25,093 nt of DNA from NCBI GenBank assembly GCA_964470965.1, contig CAYYIS010000066.1, positions 1 to 25,093 on the forward strand, given 5' to 3'. Shown here piece after piece: positions 7,045-14,864 of this stretch; positions within the stretch are counted from its first letter, which is position 1, and each line of letters starts with the position of its first letter. The notes below the pieces were generated by a model. It was not told the origin of the DNA, made no database searches, and was given only the letters and a program-made list of their open reading frames with translations. The stretch comes from CAYYIS01 sp964470965. Lineage in GTDB: Bacteria > JAAXHH01 > JABIQT01. The translations under genes and the position numbers were made by a program.

Positions 7045-7490
7045 ATGAAGCGTGTAATCGGTATCATTGCATTGAGTCTGGCCACCACCATGCTTGTCTC
7101 GACCCAGGCCGAGGCCCAACGTGGCGGCTTCGGCGGCAGAGGCGGACGCGGCGGTTTCGACAGAGGGCAGATGGAGCAGATGCGGGCACGGGCGGAAACC
7201 ATGCAGCGGGCGGATGTAGCCTGGCTGTGGACCGTGATGTCCTTCAACATGGATCTGGCTGAAGGGCAGATGGCGTCTATGAAGAATGTGTTGAAATCGA
7301 CCTGGGACACCAAGCAGACCTATATCTCCGAAGCCCTGGAACGAGACGCAGATTGGAAAGCAATGGCAGAAGAGATGGAGGAATTAGAGAAACTGATGGA
7401 CAAGCAGATCGAAAACATCCTTTCAGAAGACCAACGCCGGCAGCTCAAGGACATCAAAAAACTTCGACGAAAAATGATGGAATCGATGCG
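7045..7490 (+). CDS. Secreted LTxxQ-like protein with a Gly/Arg-rich N-terminus, truncated by the assembly gap
   Basis: About 148 residues are visible before the N-run. A signal peptide (cut near A-E-A|Q, residue 24-25) is followed by a Gly/Arg/Phe-rich segment (25-41). A Met-rich helical domain follows and ends in an L-S-E-D-Q-R-R-Q-L variant of the LTxxQ motif. AGGAGAG at 7031-7037 lies 7 bases before ATG 7045, which fixes the start; the frame is open 11 codons further upstream. It is the third LTxxQ-type protein in a row after the ECF sigma operon. The C-terminus is lost in the gap. The sequence after the gap does not look like its continuation. Confidence 0.7.
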
Positions 7491-7590
7491 NNNNNNNNNN
7501 NNNNNNNNNNNNNNNNNNNNNNNNNNNNNNNNNNNNNNNNNNNNNNNNNNNNNNNNNNNNNNNNNNNNNNNNNNNNNNNNNNNNNNNNNN
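7491..7590. other. Assembly gap of 100 N
   Basis: Exactly 100 undetermined bases, the usual placeholder for a scaffold gap of unknown true size. The distance between the flanks and the end of the preceding gene are therefore unknown, and frames drawn across it are not meaningful. Confidence 0.98.
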
Positions 7591-7660
7591 CAAATGCCGG
7601 ATCAACCGGGCACCGGCCAAGACTCCGCCGCTTCCTGTGAAGTTTCCCTCAGCACTATCC

Positions 7661-7774
7661 TCACTGCACCGGAACGATCTCGAGCACGCAGAACCCCGGT
7701 GTGCCTGCGGCGATTCCCAGTGTGATGATTCCGACTGCGGTCGCCGTCTACTTCAACAACCCCTCACCACCCAT
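7661..7774 (-). pseudogene. Short coding-like remnant with an in-frame TAG
   Basis: On the minus strand a frame from ATG 7774-7772 to TGA 7663-7661 reads protein-like in its last 28 codons (G-I-I-T-L-G-I-A-A-G-T-P-G-F-C-V-L-E-I-V-P-V-Q). Third positions there are GC-rich, but the frame is broken by a TAG at 7750-7748. It may be the end of a decayed gene. No family was recognised. The remainder of 7591-8038 holds no other gene I can support; the 60-codon plus-strand frame at 7701-7883 is low in coding character. Confidence 0.2.
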
Positions 7775-8038
7775 CACAGTCTATTTGCACGCTTTACGCT
7801 ATGACAAGCGGTTCCGTCAAAAAATCAGGACAGTACCAGAGCGCTTTTACATGACTGCGTACCGATATCCTAGGGCGGAATAGAGACAAAGTCAGGCATG
7901 TAAGAAACCGACAAATTAAATAGCAGATGCCCCAATGGTAAAACCCTTTGGAATTTTAATATTAATTGGCGAAAGGAAACCTTGACAAGTATCGAGCGTA
8001 GGATTAAGTAACGGGGCAACAACCACAAGGAGCCTTTT

Positions 8039-8845
8039 ATGAAAACACTCATTGCTGCTTTGACTGCAGGAATAGCATCCCTGATCACCGGTGGCGTACC
8101 TGATGACCAGTCCATCTTCCAGGGAATATTCTCCACCACTACCGAATGGAACTCGGTACCCGTTGCTTCATCGAAAGGTGACGGCACTTTCCGGGTTGAA
8201 GATCATCCGGTCGAAAACTTCTCGGGCTGGATGGCCACCGCGGGTGTTTTTTCGATAAGCGGTGATTTTGACGGTGATGGTACAACTGATTTGGCACTCC
8301 TGCGTGACACTGGAGGTTGGACTACCGTGCCCATGGCGTTCACTTCCGCGGACAGAGGCCTACAAATCAAAAATCTGCCGGCAGGAAACTTGCCTGATTG
8401 GGTGGGAGAAGATGGTGTAAATGTAATAGACGGCGATTTCGATGGTGACGGTAAAACCGATCTGGCATTGATAAGGCAGACCTCGGGTTGGACTACGATC
8501 CCCATGGCTTTTTCGAACGGAGACGGTACCTTCCGGATCACCAACAAGATGGATTTTCAGTCCATGGCTGGTGATTTTCCTGCATGGGCCGCCACCGAAG
8601 GTGTAGAAGTGATAGACGGCGATTTTGACGGTGATGGTAAGACAGACCTGGCGCTCGTTCGACACACCCCTGGCTGGACTACCATCCCCATGGGTTTCTC
8701 CAATGGAGACGGCGCGTTACGGGTGACCAATATGCCCGCCGGGCGTTTCGTGGAATGGATGGCCACCGAAGGAGTTGAGGTCATCGATGGTGATTATAAC
8801 GGCGACGGGAAGACCGATCTAATGCTTACGACGTCAGGGACGTGA
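8039..8845 (+). CDS. Secreted FG-GAP/VCBS-repeat protein
   Basis: The 268-residue product has a short signal peptide (about 1-19) and then about four beta-propeller-type repeats. Each carries a calcium-binding loop of the form D-G-D-F-D-G-D-G-K-T-D-L, near residues 79, 134, 196 and 254. Between them recur G-W-T-T-[IV]-P-M-[AG]-F and N-G-D-G-[TA]-[FL]-R-[IV]-T-N. Such repeats occur in bacterial surface and secreted proteins related to integrin alpha propellers and bind ligands or sugars. Four repeats are fewer than a full seven-blade propeller, and the last one is cut short, so this may be a partial propeller or a reduced form. AAGGAG 6 bases upstream supports the start. An amidohydrolase gene follows after 22 bases, suggesting cotranscription. 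Confidence 0.85.
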   Translation: MKTLIAALTAGIASLITGGVPDDQSIFQGIFSTTTEWNSVPVASSKGDGTFRVEDHPVENFSGWMATAGVFSISGDFDGDGTTDLALLRDTGGWTTVPMAFTSADRGLQIKNLPAGNLPDWVGEDGVNVIDGDFDGDGKTDLALIRQTSGWTTIPMAFSNGDGTFRITNKMDFQSMAGDFPAWAATEGVEVIDGDFDGDGKTDLALVRHTPGWTTIPMGFSNGDGALRVTNMPAGRFVEWMATEGVEVIDGDYNGDGKTDLMLTTSGT

Positions 8846-8867
8846 TGTTTCCTGTGAAGGAAAAACG

Positions 8868-10349
8868 ATGAAATCAACACTTTTATTGCTGTTGACTCTG
8901 GGATGTGTTTTGCAGATCCGAGCACAAACACCCGAGTTCTATGAAATCGTTTTGATGGGCGGCCGCGTGATGGATCCCGAGACGGGGCTGGATGCGGTTC
9001 GAAACGTCGGTGTTCGGGATGACCGGATTGTAGAAATATCGGAGGCGACGTTGTCCGGGCAACAGGTAATCGATGTATCCGGCCTGGTGGTAGCGCCTGG
9101 TTTTATCGATCTGCACAGCCACGGCCAGACCAACCGGGCCAACGAGTTCCAGGCGCGTGACGGTGTTACCACCGCCTTGGAGCTGGAGTCCGGCGCCCCG
9201 TTCCTGAGGCACTGGCTTGCTTCACGTACTGGTGACGCGGTACTCAATTTCGGCGCTACGGTTGACCATTCTGCGGTCCGCTGGATGGCTATGAAAGAAT
9301 ATGCCGTTCAGGCCGAGGGGGCAAGGCGTATCGTCCGGGACGAAGGACTCAACTGGGAAAAGCTGTCGCCGTTGTTCCGGGGCCGTATGAATTACCAGCC
9401 TCTTGCAGATGATGAAATCCCCATCATGGTTAAAGGACTCGAAGAGGACCTGGAAGCGGGGGCCCTCGGCATCGGAGTGCCGGTAGGGTATTATCCCGGG
9501 GCCACAAGGGGTGAGATCTTCCGGGTGTACGAGTTCGCGGCCAAAACCCAAACTCCGGTTTACTCACACGTACGCGCCATGAATATCGACGCCATCCAGG
9601 AAGCCATCGCCAATGCGGCCGTCACCGGGGCGCCTCTCCACATCGTGCACCTCAACAGCATCTCCCTGGGCGACATCGCTGTAGCTCTGGATATGGTCGG
9701 TGCAGCACAGAAGCAGGGGTTCGACATCACCACCGAGGTATATCCCTACACCGCGGCCTCAACCGGCCTGGCGTCATCCCTGTTCGATGACGGCTGGCAG
9801 CAGCGTATGAATATCAGCTATGGCGACCTGCAGTGGGAATCCTCCGGCGAACGGCTGACAGAAGAGACTTTCGGTAGGTATCGCGCCATGGGTGGCACCG
9901 TCATCATCCACCTGATGAAGCCGGAATGGATCTCCCGGGGTGTCGAAGCTCCGTTTACCATGATCGGATCCGACGGCATGCCCTTTGCGCCCGGTGCCCA
10001 CCCCCGTTCGGCGGGAACGTTTTCGCGTGTTCTCGGCAGGTACGTCCGTGAACGACAGGTATTAAGCTTAATGGACGCCCTCGCCAAAATGACGATCATG
10101 CCCGCGAGGCGCCTGGAAGGGGTGGCACCCATGGCCTCGAGAAAAGGCCGCCTACAGACCGGCGCCGATGCCGACATCACCGTGTTCGATCCGAACACCA
10201 TCATCGACACCGCCACGTTCAAGAAAGATCTCTCCTATTCCATAGGGGTCCGGCATGTGCTGGTCAACGGGACCTTTGTTGTGAAAAACGGCGAAACGGT
10301 GGAGGACGTGTTTCCGGGGCGGCCACTGTATGGAAAGTACAGGCACTGA
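8868..10349 (+). CDS. Exported D-aminoacylase / N-acyl-D-amino-acid deacylase-like amidohydrolase
   Basis: The 493-residue protein has a signal peptide (cut after about A19, R-A|Q). The N-terminal beta-sandwich carries G-G-R-V-M-D-P-E-T-G, and the metal motif A-P-G-F-I-D-L-H-S-H-G (H83, H85) follows. Later landmarks are T-T-A-L-E-L-E-S-G, Y-S-H-V-R, H-I-V-H-L-N-S, I-G-S-D-G-M-P-F and the C-terminal G-x-L-x-x-G-A-D-A-D-I-T-V-F-D-P. This is the amidohydrolase-superfamily set closest to D-aminoacylases, which hydrolyse N-acylated D-amino acids. E-L-E-S-G stands where many relatives have a G-N-C-G-type loop, so substrate and metal details may differ. The signal peptide suggests action in the periplasm, for example on peptidoglycan-derived or environmental D-amino-acid conjugates. 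GAAGGA lies about 7 bases upstream. Confidence 0.85.
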   Translation: MKSTLLLLLTLGCVLQIRAQTPEFYEIVLMGGRVMDPETGLDAVRNVGVRDDRIVEISEATLSGQQVIDVSGLVVAPGFIDLHSHGQTNRANEFQARDGVTTALELESGAPFLRHWLASRTGDAVLNFGATVDHSAVRWMAMKEYAVQAEGARRIVRDEGLNWEKLSPLFRGRMNYQPLADDEIPIMVKGLEEDLEAGALGIGVPVGYYPGATRGEIFRVYEFAAKTQTPVYSHVRAMNIDAIQEAIANAAVTGAPLHIVHLNSISLGDIAVALDMVGAAQKQGFDITTEVYPYTAASTGLASSLFDDGWQQRMNISYGDLQWESSGERLTEETFGRYRAMGGTVIIHLMKPEWISRGVEAPFTMIGSDGMPFAPGAHPRSAGTFSRVLGRYVRERQVLSLMDALAKMTIMPARRLEGVAPMASRKGRLQTGADADITVFDPNTIIDTATFKKDLSYSIGVRHVLVNGTFVVKNGETVEDVFPGRPLYGKYRH

Positions 10350-10424
10350 CGGATTTAATGGTTGATGAAAGATCCCTCCTCGAATAATCACCAGTATTGG
10401 TTCAACAGATTTGATGTATTGTTG

Positions 10425-10628
10425 TTAATTGTGTTGGTGCGAATTCTGAACACCCCTCCTCTCCATCTTCTCCGCGTCCCGCACCATTACCCGTGCAATC
10501 AATTCATCCGGGCGGAGGGCGTTGTGTTCGAACCGTAGGGAATGGGACTAGAAGTCGCCGGAGTCCTACACCTGTTCGATGGTTTCAGTGAGGTAGGTAT
10601 CCCGGATGCGGATGATGCGGAGGTACAT
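10425..10628 (-). pseudogene. Decayed short gene with two in-frame TAG stops
   Basis: A 67-codon frame on the minus strand starts at ATG 10628 with AGGGAG 6 bases upstream and ends with TAA at 10427-10425. It looks like protein throughout (L-R-I-I-R-I-R-D-T-Y-L-T-E-T-I-E-Q-V, later L-R-P-D-E-L-I-A-R-V-M-V-R-D-A-E-K-M-E-R-R), but TAG interrupts it at codons 21 and 27. Because TAG is used as an ordinary stop in this window, recoding is unlikely and a recently inactivated gene is the simplest view. The family was not recognised. Nothing else is seen in 10350-10742 apart from the ribosome site of the next gene. Confidence 0.45.
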
Positions 10629-10742
10629 ATTGGCTCCCTAATCATACATCTTGCGATTCATCTTGTGAGGCATCATATTATCATCGATGCGACAATATAA
10701 TTGATGGTTCAACAGGTAGGAGCGAATTACAGAGAGAAACCT

Positions 10743-12176
10743 ATGTCCAGATATTTTCTTGACGATGCGACCATGCAGCAATTTATCACGGAAGGTCATG
10801 TGGCCGTTCAGGCCGACTGTCCGCCTTTGATACATCAGACTGTCTACGATAAATTAGAATCCGTTTTCGGAGAAGAGGGCAACCCGGGAAACAACATCCT
10901 GCCCCGTATTCCTGAGATACAACAGGTGTACGAACATCCGGCGGTTGCTGGCGCGTTGACCAGTATCCTGGGCCCGGGTTACCTGATGCATCCGCACCGG
11001 TATTGTCACCTCAATATCCCAGGCAGCAAAGGGCAAAGCTGGCATAAAGACGATTATGTCTTCGATCAGAACGTGCGTCGACACCGGTGTCGGTGGGTCA
11101 TGGCCTTCTACTATCCGCAGGACGTAACCGAAGAAATGGGACCCACTGGCGTGATGCCCCGCACGCAATACCACAATGACATTTCAAGTAATAATGCAGC
11201 AGAGGCAACCGAACCGGCGAAAGCGCTATGCGGAAACGCAGGCACCGTATCCATAGTCAATTTCGACATATGGCACCGGGCGACGCCCAATGTCAGTGAC
11301 AGAAAGAGGTATATGCTGAAATTTCAGTTCACGCGGATGCAGGAGCCGGACAGCGCTACATGGCATAATGAACAGGCGGTGTGGCACCCGGCCAAAGATG
11401 ATCCGCACCCGGCTCTATCCGAGTCGGTATGGCACTGGTTATCGGGTAACCTCGCATCATCGAACGAAAGCAACGGGCATATGAACGGGACCTTCGATGA
11501 TCTAAATGACGAAAATGAATCTATTCGCTTAAATGCGGCGTACGCCCTCGGTGCTCAAGGAGAAAAAGTGACGCCGATGCTTATCGATATGATTAGGACC
11601 GAAGGCGAGGCAGCAGCCGAAGCGGTTATGGCGAAATCATCCGCTAATCCAGCCGGCGGCAATCCGTCTGATACGTCGCCGGTCCACGCCCTGTCTGCGC
11701 TGGGGACGCCCGCCATACCCATGTTGATCAAGGCGTTACAGGATTCCGCCTGGTGGGTGCGTTCCGCCGCCGCGGAGGTGCTTGGTGACATCGGACCACC
11801 AGCACAGAGTGCCATACCGCGCCTGCTGCGTGCTTTGCAGGATGAGCAGGTGTGGGTCCGACGTAACGCGGCGGATGCGCTGGGCACAATCGGTGGATTG
11901 ACCTCCAAAGCCGGGCCGGCTCTGGCGACTGCGCTGCGTGATGAAGACGAAAGAATCCGTCGAAACGTGGCTTTTGCCATGGCCAAACACGCACTTCCGA
12001 TTTCAGAGGTGGTATCTGCGCTGCGTGACGCTCTGCATGACGAAGGTCGTTATGTTCAGTATTACGCCGCCATAGCCCTTAGGCGTATGGGTACACCCGA
12101 GGCCAACGAAGCCCTTTGGAATGCCATGATTACGTCCCGCTGGTGTCCGGTCACCACGAAGAAAAGTCCGTATTGA
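10743..12176 (+). CDS. PhyH-type Fe(II)/2-oxoglutarate dioxygenase fused to HEAT repeats
   Basis: The 477-residue protein has an N-terminal phytanoyl-CoA dioxygenase fold (about 10-210). The iron triad is classical: W-H-K-D (H101, D103) and the distal H178 in I-W-H-R-A, with R189 a candidate for 2-oxoglutarate binding. A C-terminal part (about 235-465) carries degenerate then regular HEAT repeats, e.g. W-V-R-S-A-A-A-E-V-L-G-D-I-G and V-W-V-R-R-N-A-A-D-A-L-G-T-I-G. The oxygenase half should be active; the HEAT solenoid probably binds a protein partner or a large substrate. GAGAG (10732-10736) sits 6 bases before ATG 10743, so this start is preferred over a TTG/ATG pair at 10701. It has no signal peptide and stands alone. 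Confidence 0.88.
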   Translation: MSRYFLDDATMQQFITEGHVAVQADCPPLIHQTVYDKLESVFGEEGNPGNNILPRIPEIQQVYEHPAVAGALTSILGPGYLMHPHRYCHLNIPGSKGQSWHKDDYVFDQNVRRHRCRWVMAFYYPQDVTEEMGPTGVMPRTQYHNDISSNNAAEATEPAKALCGNAGTVSIVNFDIWHRATPNVSDRKRYMLKFQFTRMQEPDSATWHNEQAVWHPAKDDPHPALSESVWHWLSGNLASSNESNGHMNGTFDDLNDENESIRLNAAYALGAQGEKVTPMLIDMIRTEGEAAAEAVMAKSSANPAGGNPSDTSPVHALSALGTPAIPMLIKALQDSAWWVRSAAAEVLGDIGPPAQSAIPRLLRALQDEQVWVRRNAADALGTIGGLTSKAGPALATALRDEDERIRRNVAFAMAKHALPISEVVSALRDALHDEGRYVQYYAAIALRRMGTPEANEALWNAMITSRWCPVTTKKSPY

Positions 12177-12202
12177 CTGTTTCTTTAAACCTACGATAAC
12201 CA

Positions 12203-12232
12203 TTGACATACATAGTGAAATATGGTTACAAT
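12203..12232 (+). promoter_or_regulatory. Sigma70-like promoter for the TAXI-DUF2491-PspA operon
   Basis: A perfect TTGACA (12203-12208) is followed after 18 bases by TACAAT (12227-12232). The predicted leader of about 170 bases precedes ATG 12414. No other promoter candidate is seen before 15650 in this strongly packed gene set. Confidence 0.6.
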
Positions 12233-12413
12233 GCAATATTGATATATAATGATGTCGGAAATTGTTGGAAGCGCTCTTTTTCAGGTATAGCCTTTCATTC
12301 CGTGTTGCAAGACCCTTCGGGGCATGCCAGTTGTTGAAGCCACTGGGAGTGACTTCGAGCACTCTGCGGCTCGTTGTCCTGCCCTCCGTATTTATCATAA
12401 GGATGGTTCTGTT

Positions 12414-14144
12414 ATGAGACTTTGTAATTCGTTATTGATCCTGGCCGGTTTTTCGTTGCTGACCGGCGGATTTTTTCCACTCGGAACGACGCCGAAGCAC
12501 CCAGTGGCCCCTGGCAGGTCTTCCCATGATGTGCGTCTGACCGAAACTGTTTCTGACTTGCTCGGTCCGGAAGAGGCGGTTGCCCGGCGTAGAGGTGGAT
12601 TCGGCCTGATGCGTAGTTCGCGCTCACTCTGGAACCGGAAGCGCACACCCATCAGGCGGCCGACGCCGACCCGTGCCACCACGCCGAGACAGACCACATC
12701 CACCGGCCAGCGGGCTACAACCCCCACGCGGCGTTCCGCCAGCACGGCCACAGGATCCAGCAGGCGCCCCGTCACCAAGCGGTCGGCCATGTCAACGCGC
12801 ATCAGTCAGGATGCTTCGAAGCGGGCGTTGAGTAATCACAAGACCCAGCAGTCGAAGTTCGCCAGACAATCCACATCGGCTGCAAATACGAGCAGTTACA
12901 AGAACAATTCGCTGTATAACAGGGCCAGTGACGGCCGTGTGCCGTACGGAAGGTATTACGATCAGCGAGATCGCTATTATTCAGGATCGGGATGGAGTGC
13001 TCCCGGATATGCCTTCAGGTCGTATCCCAGTTTTGGTATGTGGGACGCGCTGATCTGGTGGTCTATGCTCGATCACCTCAGTGACCGTCACCGTTATTCC
13101 ATGGCTTACCATCACGCCAGCGACCCGGGCTACCAGGAATGGCGCCGAGAGGCGGATCGGATATCGGAGGAAAACGAGGAGCTGAAAAAGAAGCTCGGTG
13201 ACCTGGATCGCCAGGTGGCCACGTTGAGCGGACAACCGGTCGACACTAATTACCTGCCCCCCGGAGTGGACCCTTCGGTGGCTCTGGCAGCAGAGGTGGT
13301 GGGCTCTGCCGATCCAGGGCGTCCGCAGCTTGTAATGAACACCGGAGTCGAGAACGGGAACTACCATCGTTTCGGCAATATCCTTCAGGCAGGCCTCCCA
13401 GAGTTTGAAATAATCCTGAACAACTCTGACGGGTCCGAAGAAAACTTGGAAGATCTGATAAAAAACGAATCGGATGCTATTCTGGTTCAGAATGATGTTC
13501 TGAATGCGTACCTTCGCAAGAATCCGGATGCTAAGGAAAAACTCGTTGGACTTCAGGCATCTTTGTATACCGAATTCGTGCAGTTCTTGGTGAATGAGGA
13601 CAGCGGTATTTACAAGTTCACCGATCTGGACCCCAGGAACCATGTCATTTATGTTGGCCCAGACGGTTCCGGAACGCACGGTGCCTGGGAAGGGTTCGTG
13701 CTTCAGGATGAGAAGTACTCTGATTTCAATACGCGGTATGCCAGCTACGAGGAAGCGTTGAAACAGGTGGCCAGTGACCCCGAAGCTGTCATGCTGTTCG
13801 TAGGCGGTCTTAATTCAGACTTGCTGAAACGGGCCAATATCAACTTTGCCACCCGGATCAATATGGTGCCGATGGATGAACATCATTTCAGCGAGGCGGA
13901 GGACCAGTTCGGCAACACCATCTATAGCGTCGGCACCATCCCGCACGAAACGTACGCCAACCTGCAGGACGGCTGGATCTTCGGCTATTTCGGGGACAGC
14001 AGTGTGGAGACGCTCAAAGTGGAGGCTGTACTGATCCTGTCACAGCGCTGGGTCGATGCATACGGCAGCCGCCCCATGTCCGTATTCGAAGACGCGGTTT
14101 GGCGATCGATTGATGAGATTGAAAAGATCGTTGGAGAAGATTAA
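12414..14144 (+). CDS. Exported protein: basic low-complexity region, coiled coil and C-terminal TAXI solute-binding domain
   Basis: The 576-residue protein has a signal peptide (about 1-22). A long Arg/Thr/Ser/Pro-rich, strongly basic region (about 58-180) follows, then a Tyr/Trp-rich segment with M-W-D-A-L-I-W-W-S-M-L (about 205-225). A short coiled coil (E-E-N-E-E-L-K-K-K-L, about 247-275) precedes a domain typical of TAXI-family TRAP receptors (about 300-560). TAXI hallmarks are T-G-V-E-N-G-N-Y-H, N-N-S-D-G-S-x-E-N-L, L-V-Q-N-D-V and V-G-P-D-G-S-G-T-H. No TRAP membrane subunits follow, so this may be a sensor rather than a transporter part. AAGGA precedes ATG 12414; the open frame extends 30 codons upstream without signal-peptide character. 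The stop abuts the DUF2491 gene (TAAATG). Confidence 0.85.
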   Translation: MRLCNSLLILAGFSLLTGGFFPLGTTPKHPVAPGRSSHDVRLTETVSDLLGPEEAVARRRGGFGLMRSSRSLWNRKRTPIRRPTPTRATTPRQTTSTGQRATTPTRRSASTATGSSRRPVTKRSAMSTRISQDASKRALSNHKTQQSKFARQSTSAANTSSYKNNSLYNRASDGRVPYGRYYDQRDRYYSGSGWSAPGYAFRSYPSFGMWDALIWWSMLDHLSDRHRYSMAYHHASDPGYQEWRREADRISEENEELKKKLGDLDRQVATLSGQPVDTNYLPPGVDPSVALAAEVVGSADPGRPQLVMNTGVENGNYHRFGNILQAGLPEFEIILNNSDGSEENLEDLIKNESDAILVQNDVLNAYLRKNPDAKEKLVGLQASLYTEFVQFLVNEDSGIYKFTDLDPRNHVIYVGPDGSGTHGAWEGFVLQDEKYSDFNTRYASYEEALKQVASDPEAVMLFVGGLNSDLLKRANINFATRINMVPMDEHHFSEAEDQFGNTIYSVGTIPHETYANLQDGWIFGYFGDSSVETLKVEAVLILSQRWVDAYGSRPMSVFEDAVWRSIDEIEKIVGED

Positions 14145-14846
14145 ATGAGTTACCATATAATTCGTGCCGTTGCCAAAAAAAAAACCTCGGAAGCGGTCGG
14201 TTTTTTCCGTAAGAAGAAGCAGCGTGTCGACGAAAATATGCCCCTCAAAATCAAACTCGGTGGGTTAATCGAACTGGACGAACCGGCGGTTCTATCATAC
14301 CACGGCCTGATCCAGTTCGAATTCCCCCGGTTTCCGGCTTCGGTCGAAACGATCGGAAAAATCGATCTGGGTGATGGGGTCTTTGCCTATCGTTGCTACC
14401 TCGAAAAGACGGAAGCATTTCTGCAGATCGTCACCGAAAACGATGAAGTCGCCGAATGCCGGCTGTATGTATTGGATCGCGAAATCTATCCCGGGTCGGA
14501 TGCGGACTGGGATCTGTGGATCGATCCGGAAACCGGCATAGTAGGGTCACCGGACGTGTTACACGGCGAGCCGGAAGAATTACTCTACACAAGGGAGTGG
14601 GTGGACGGCGAGCATCAGGCTGATCCGGTGCACATCCGCGAACGGTTCCTGAAGGATCCGTTCGGCGAAGACGCGGTGGTGGAAGAGCAGCAGGCGATGT
14701 CGTATTTCCGTGTGGCAGCAGGCGATCCGGAGGATCCGGAAGATTCGGACCGGGTGGACGAATTCCTTCTTATCAGTGTCGGAGATGGTGTGGTGGAGTT
14801 GTACTTGGGAGCGGAGTTGTTAGAGAAAGAGATAACCGTGATTTAA
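14145..14846 (+). CDS. DUF2491 (YjfK-type) family protein
   Basis: The 233-residue cytoplasmic protein starts on the base after the previous stop. A basic N-terminus with F-F-R-K-K-K leads into the DUF2491-like core (G-x-I-x-L-D-x-P-A-V-L, V-E-T-I-G-K-I-D-L-G-D-G-V-F-A-Y-R-C-Y-L, D-W-D-L-W-I-D-P-E-T-G). The C-terminus is acidic, ending in V-E-L-Y-L-G-A-E-L. In E. coli the homologous yjfK lies beside yjfJ, which encodes a PspA-family protein, in the yjfIJKLMC cluster. The same pairing is kept here with the next gene, which supports both assignments. The biochemical role of the family is unknown; an envelope-associated function with PspA is inferred from the context. Confidence 0.75.
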   Translation: MSYHIIRAVAKKKTSEAVGFFRKKKQRVDENMPLKIKLGGLIELDEPAVLSYHGLIQFEFPRFPASVETIGKIDLGDGVFAYRCYLEKTEAFLQIVTENDEVAECRLYVLDREIYPGSDADWDLWIDPETGIVGSPDVLHGEPEELLYTREWVDGEHQADPVHIRERFLKDPFGEDAVVEEQQAMSYFRVAAGDPEDPEDSDRVDEFLLISVGDGVVELYLGAELLEKEITVI

Positions 14847-14864
14847 GAAAGGGAGATATTGATC

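Noticed and set aside
7591..7725. Reading the third LTxxQ gene across the N-run to the TGA at 7725
   Set aside because: The gap length is a placeholder, so the frame is arbitrary, and the residues after it do not resemble the family.
7701..7883. 60-codon plus-strand frame after the assembly gap
   Set aside because: No ribosome site and no recognisable motif; the opposite strand looks at least as protein-like in part of it.
7982..8004. TTGACA...TAGGAT before the FG-GAP gene as a promoter (similar pair at 18263-18283)
   Set aside because: The spacer is only 11 bases (9 at 18263), too short for a sigma70 promoter. Only the pair at 1590-1618 has proper spacing.
10425..10628. TAG recoding (amber suppression) as an explanation for the two in-frame TAG codons
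   Set aside because: The flavin reductase gene ends with TAG at a place where the family also ends, and no other gene in the window needs read-through.
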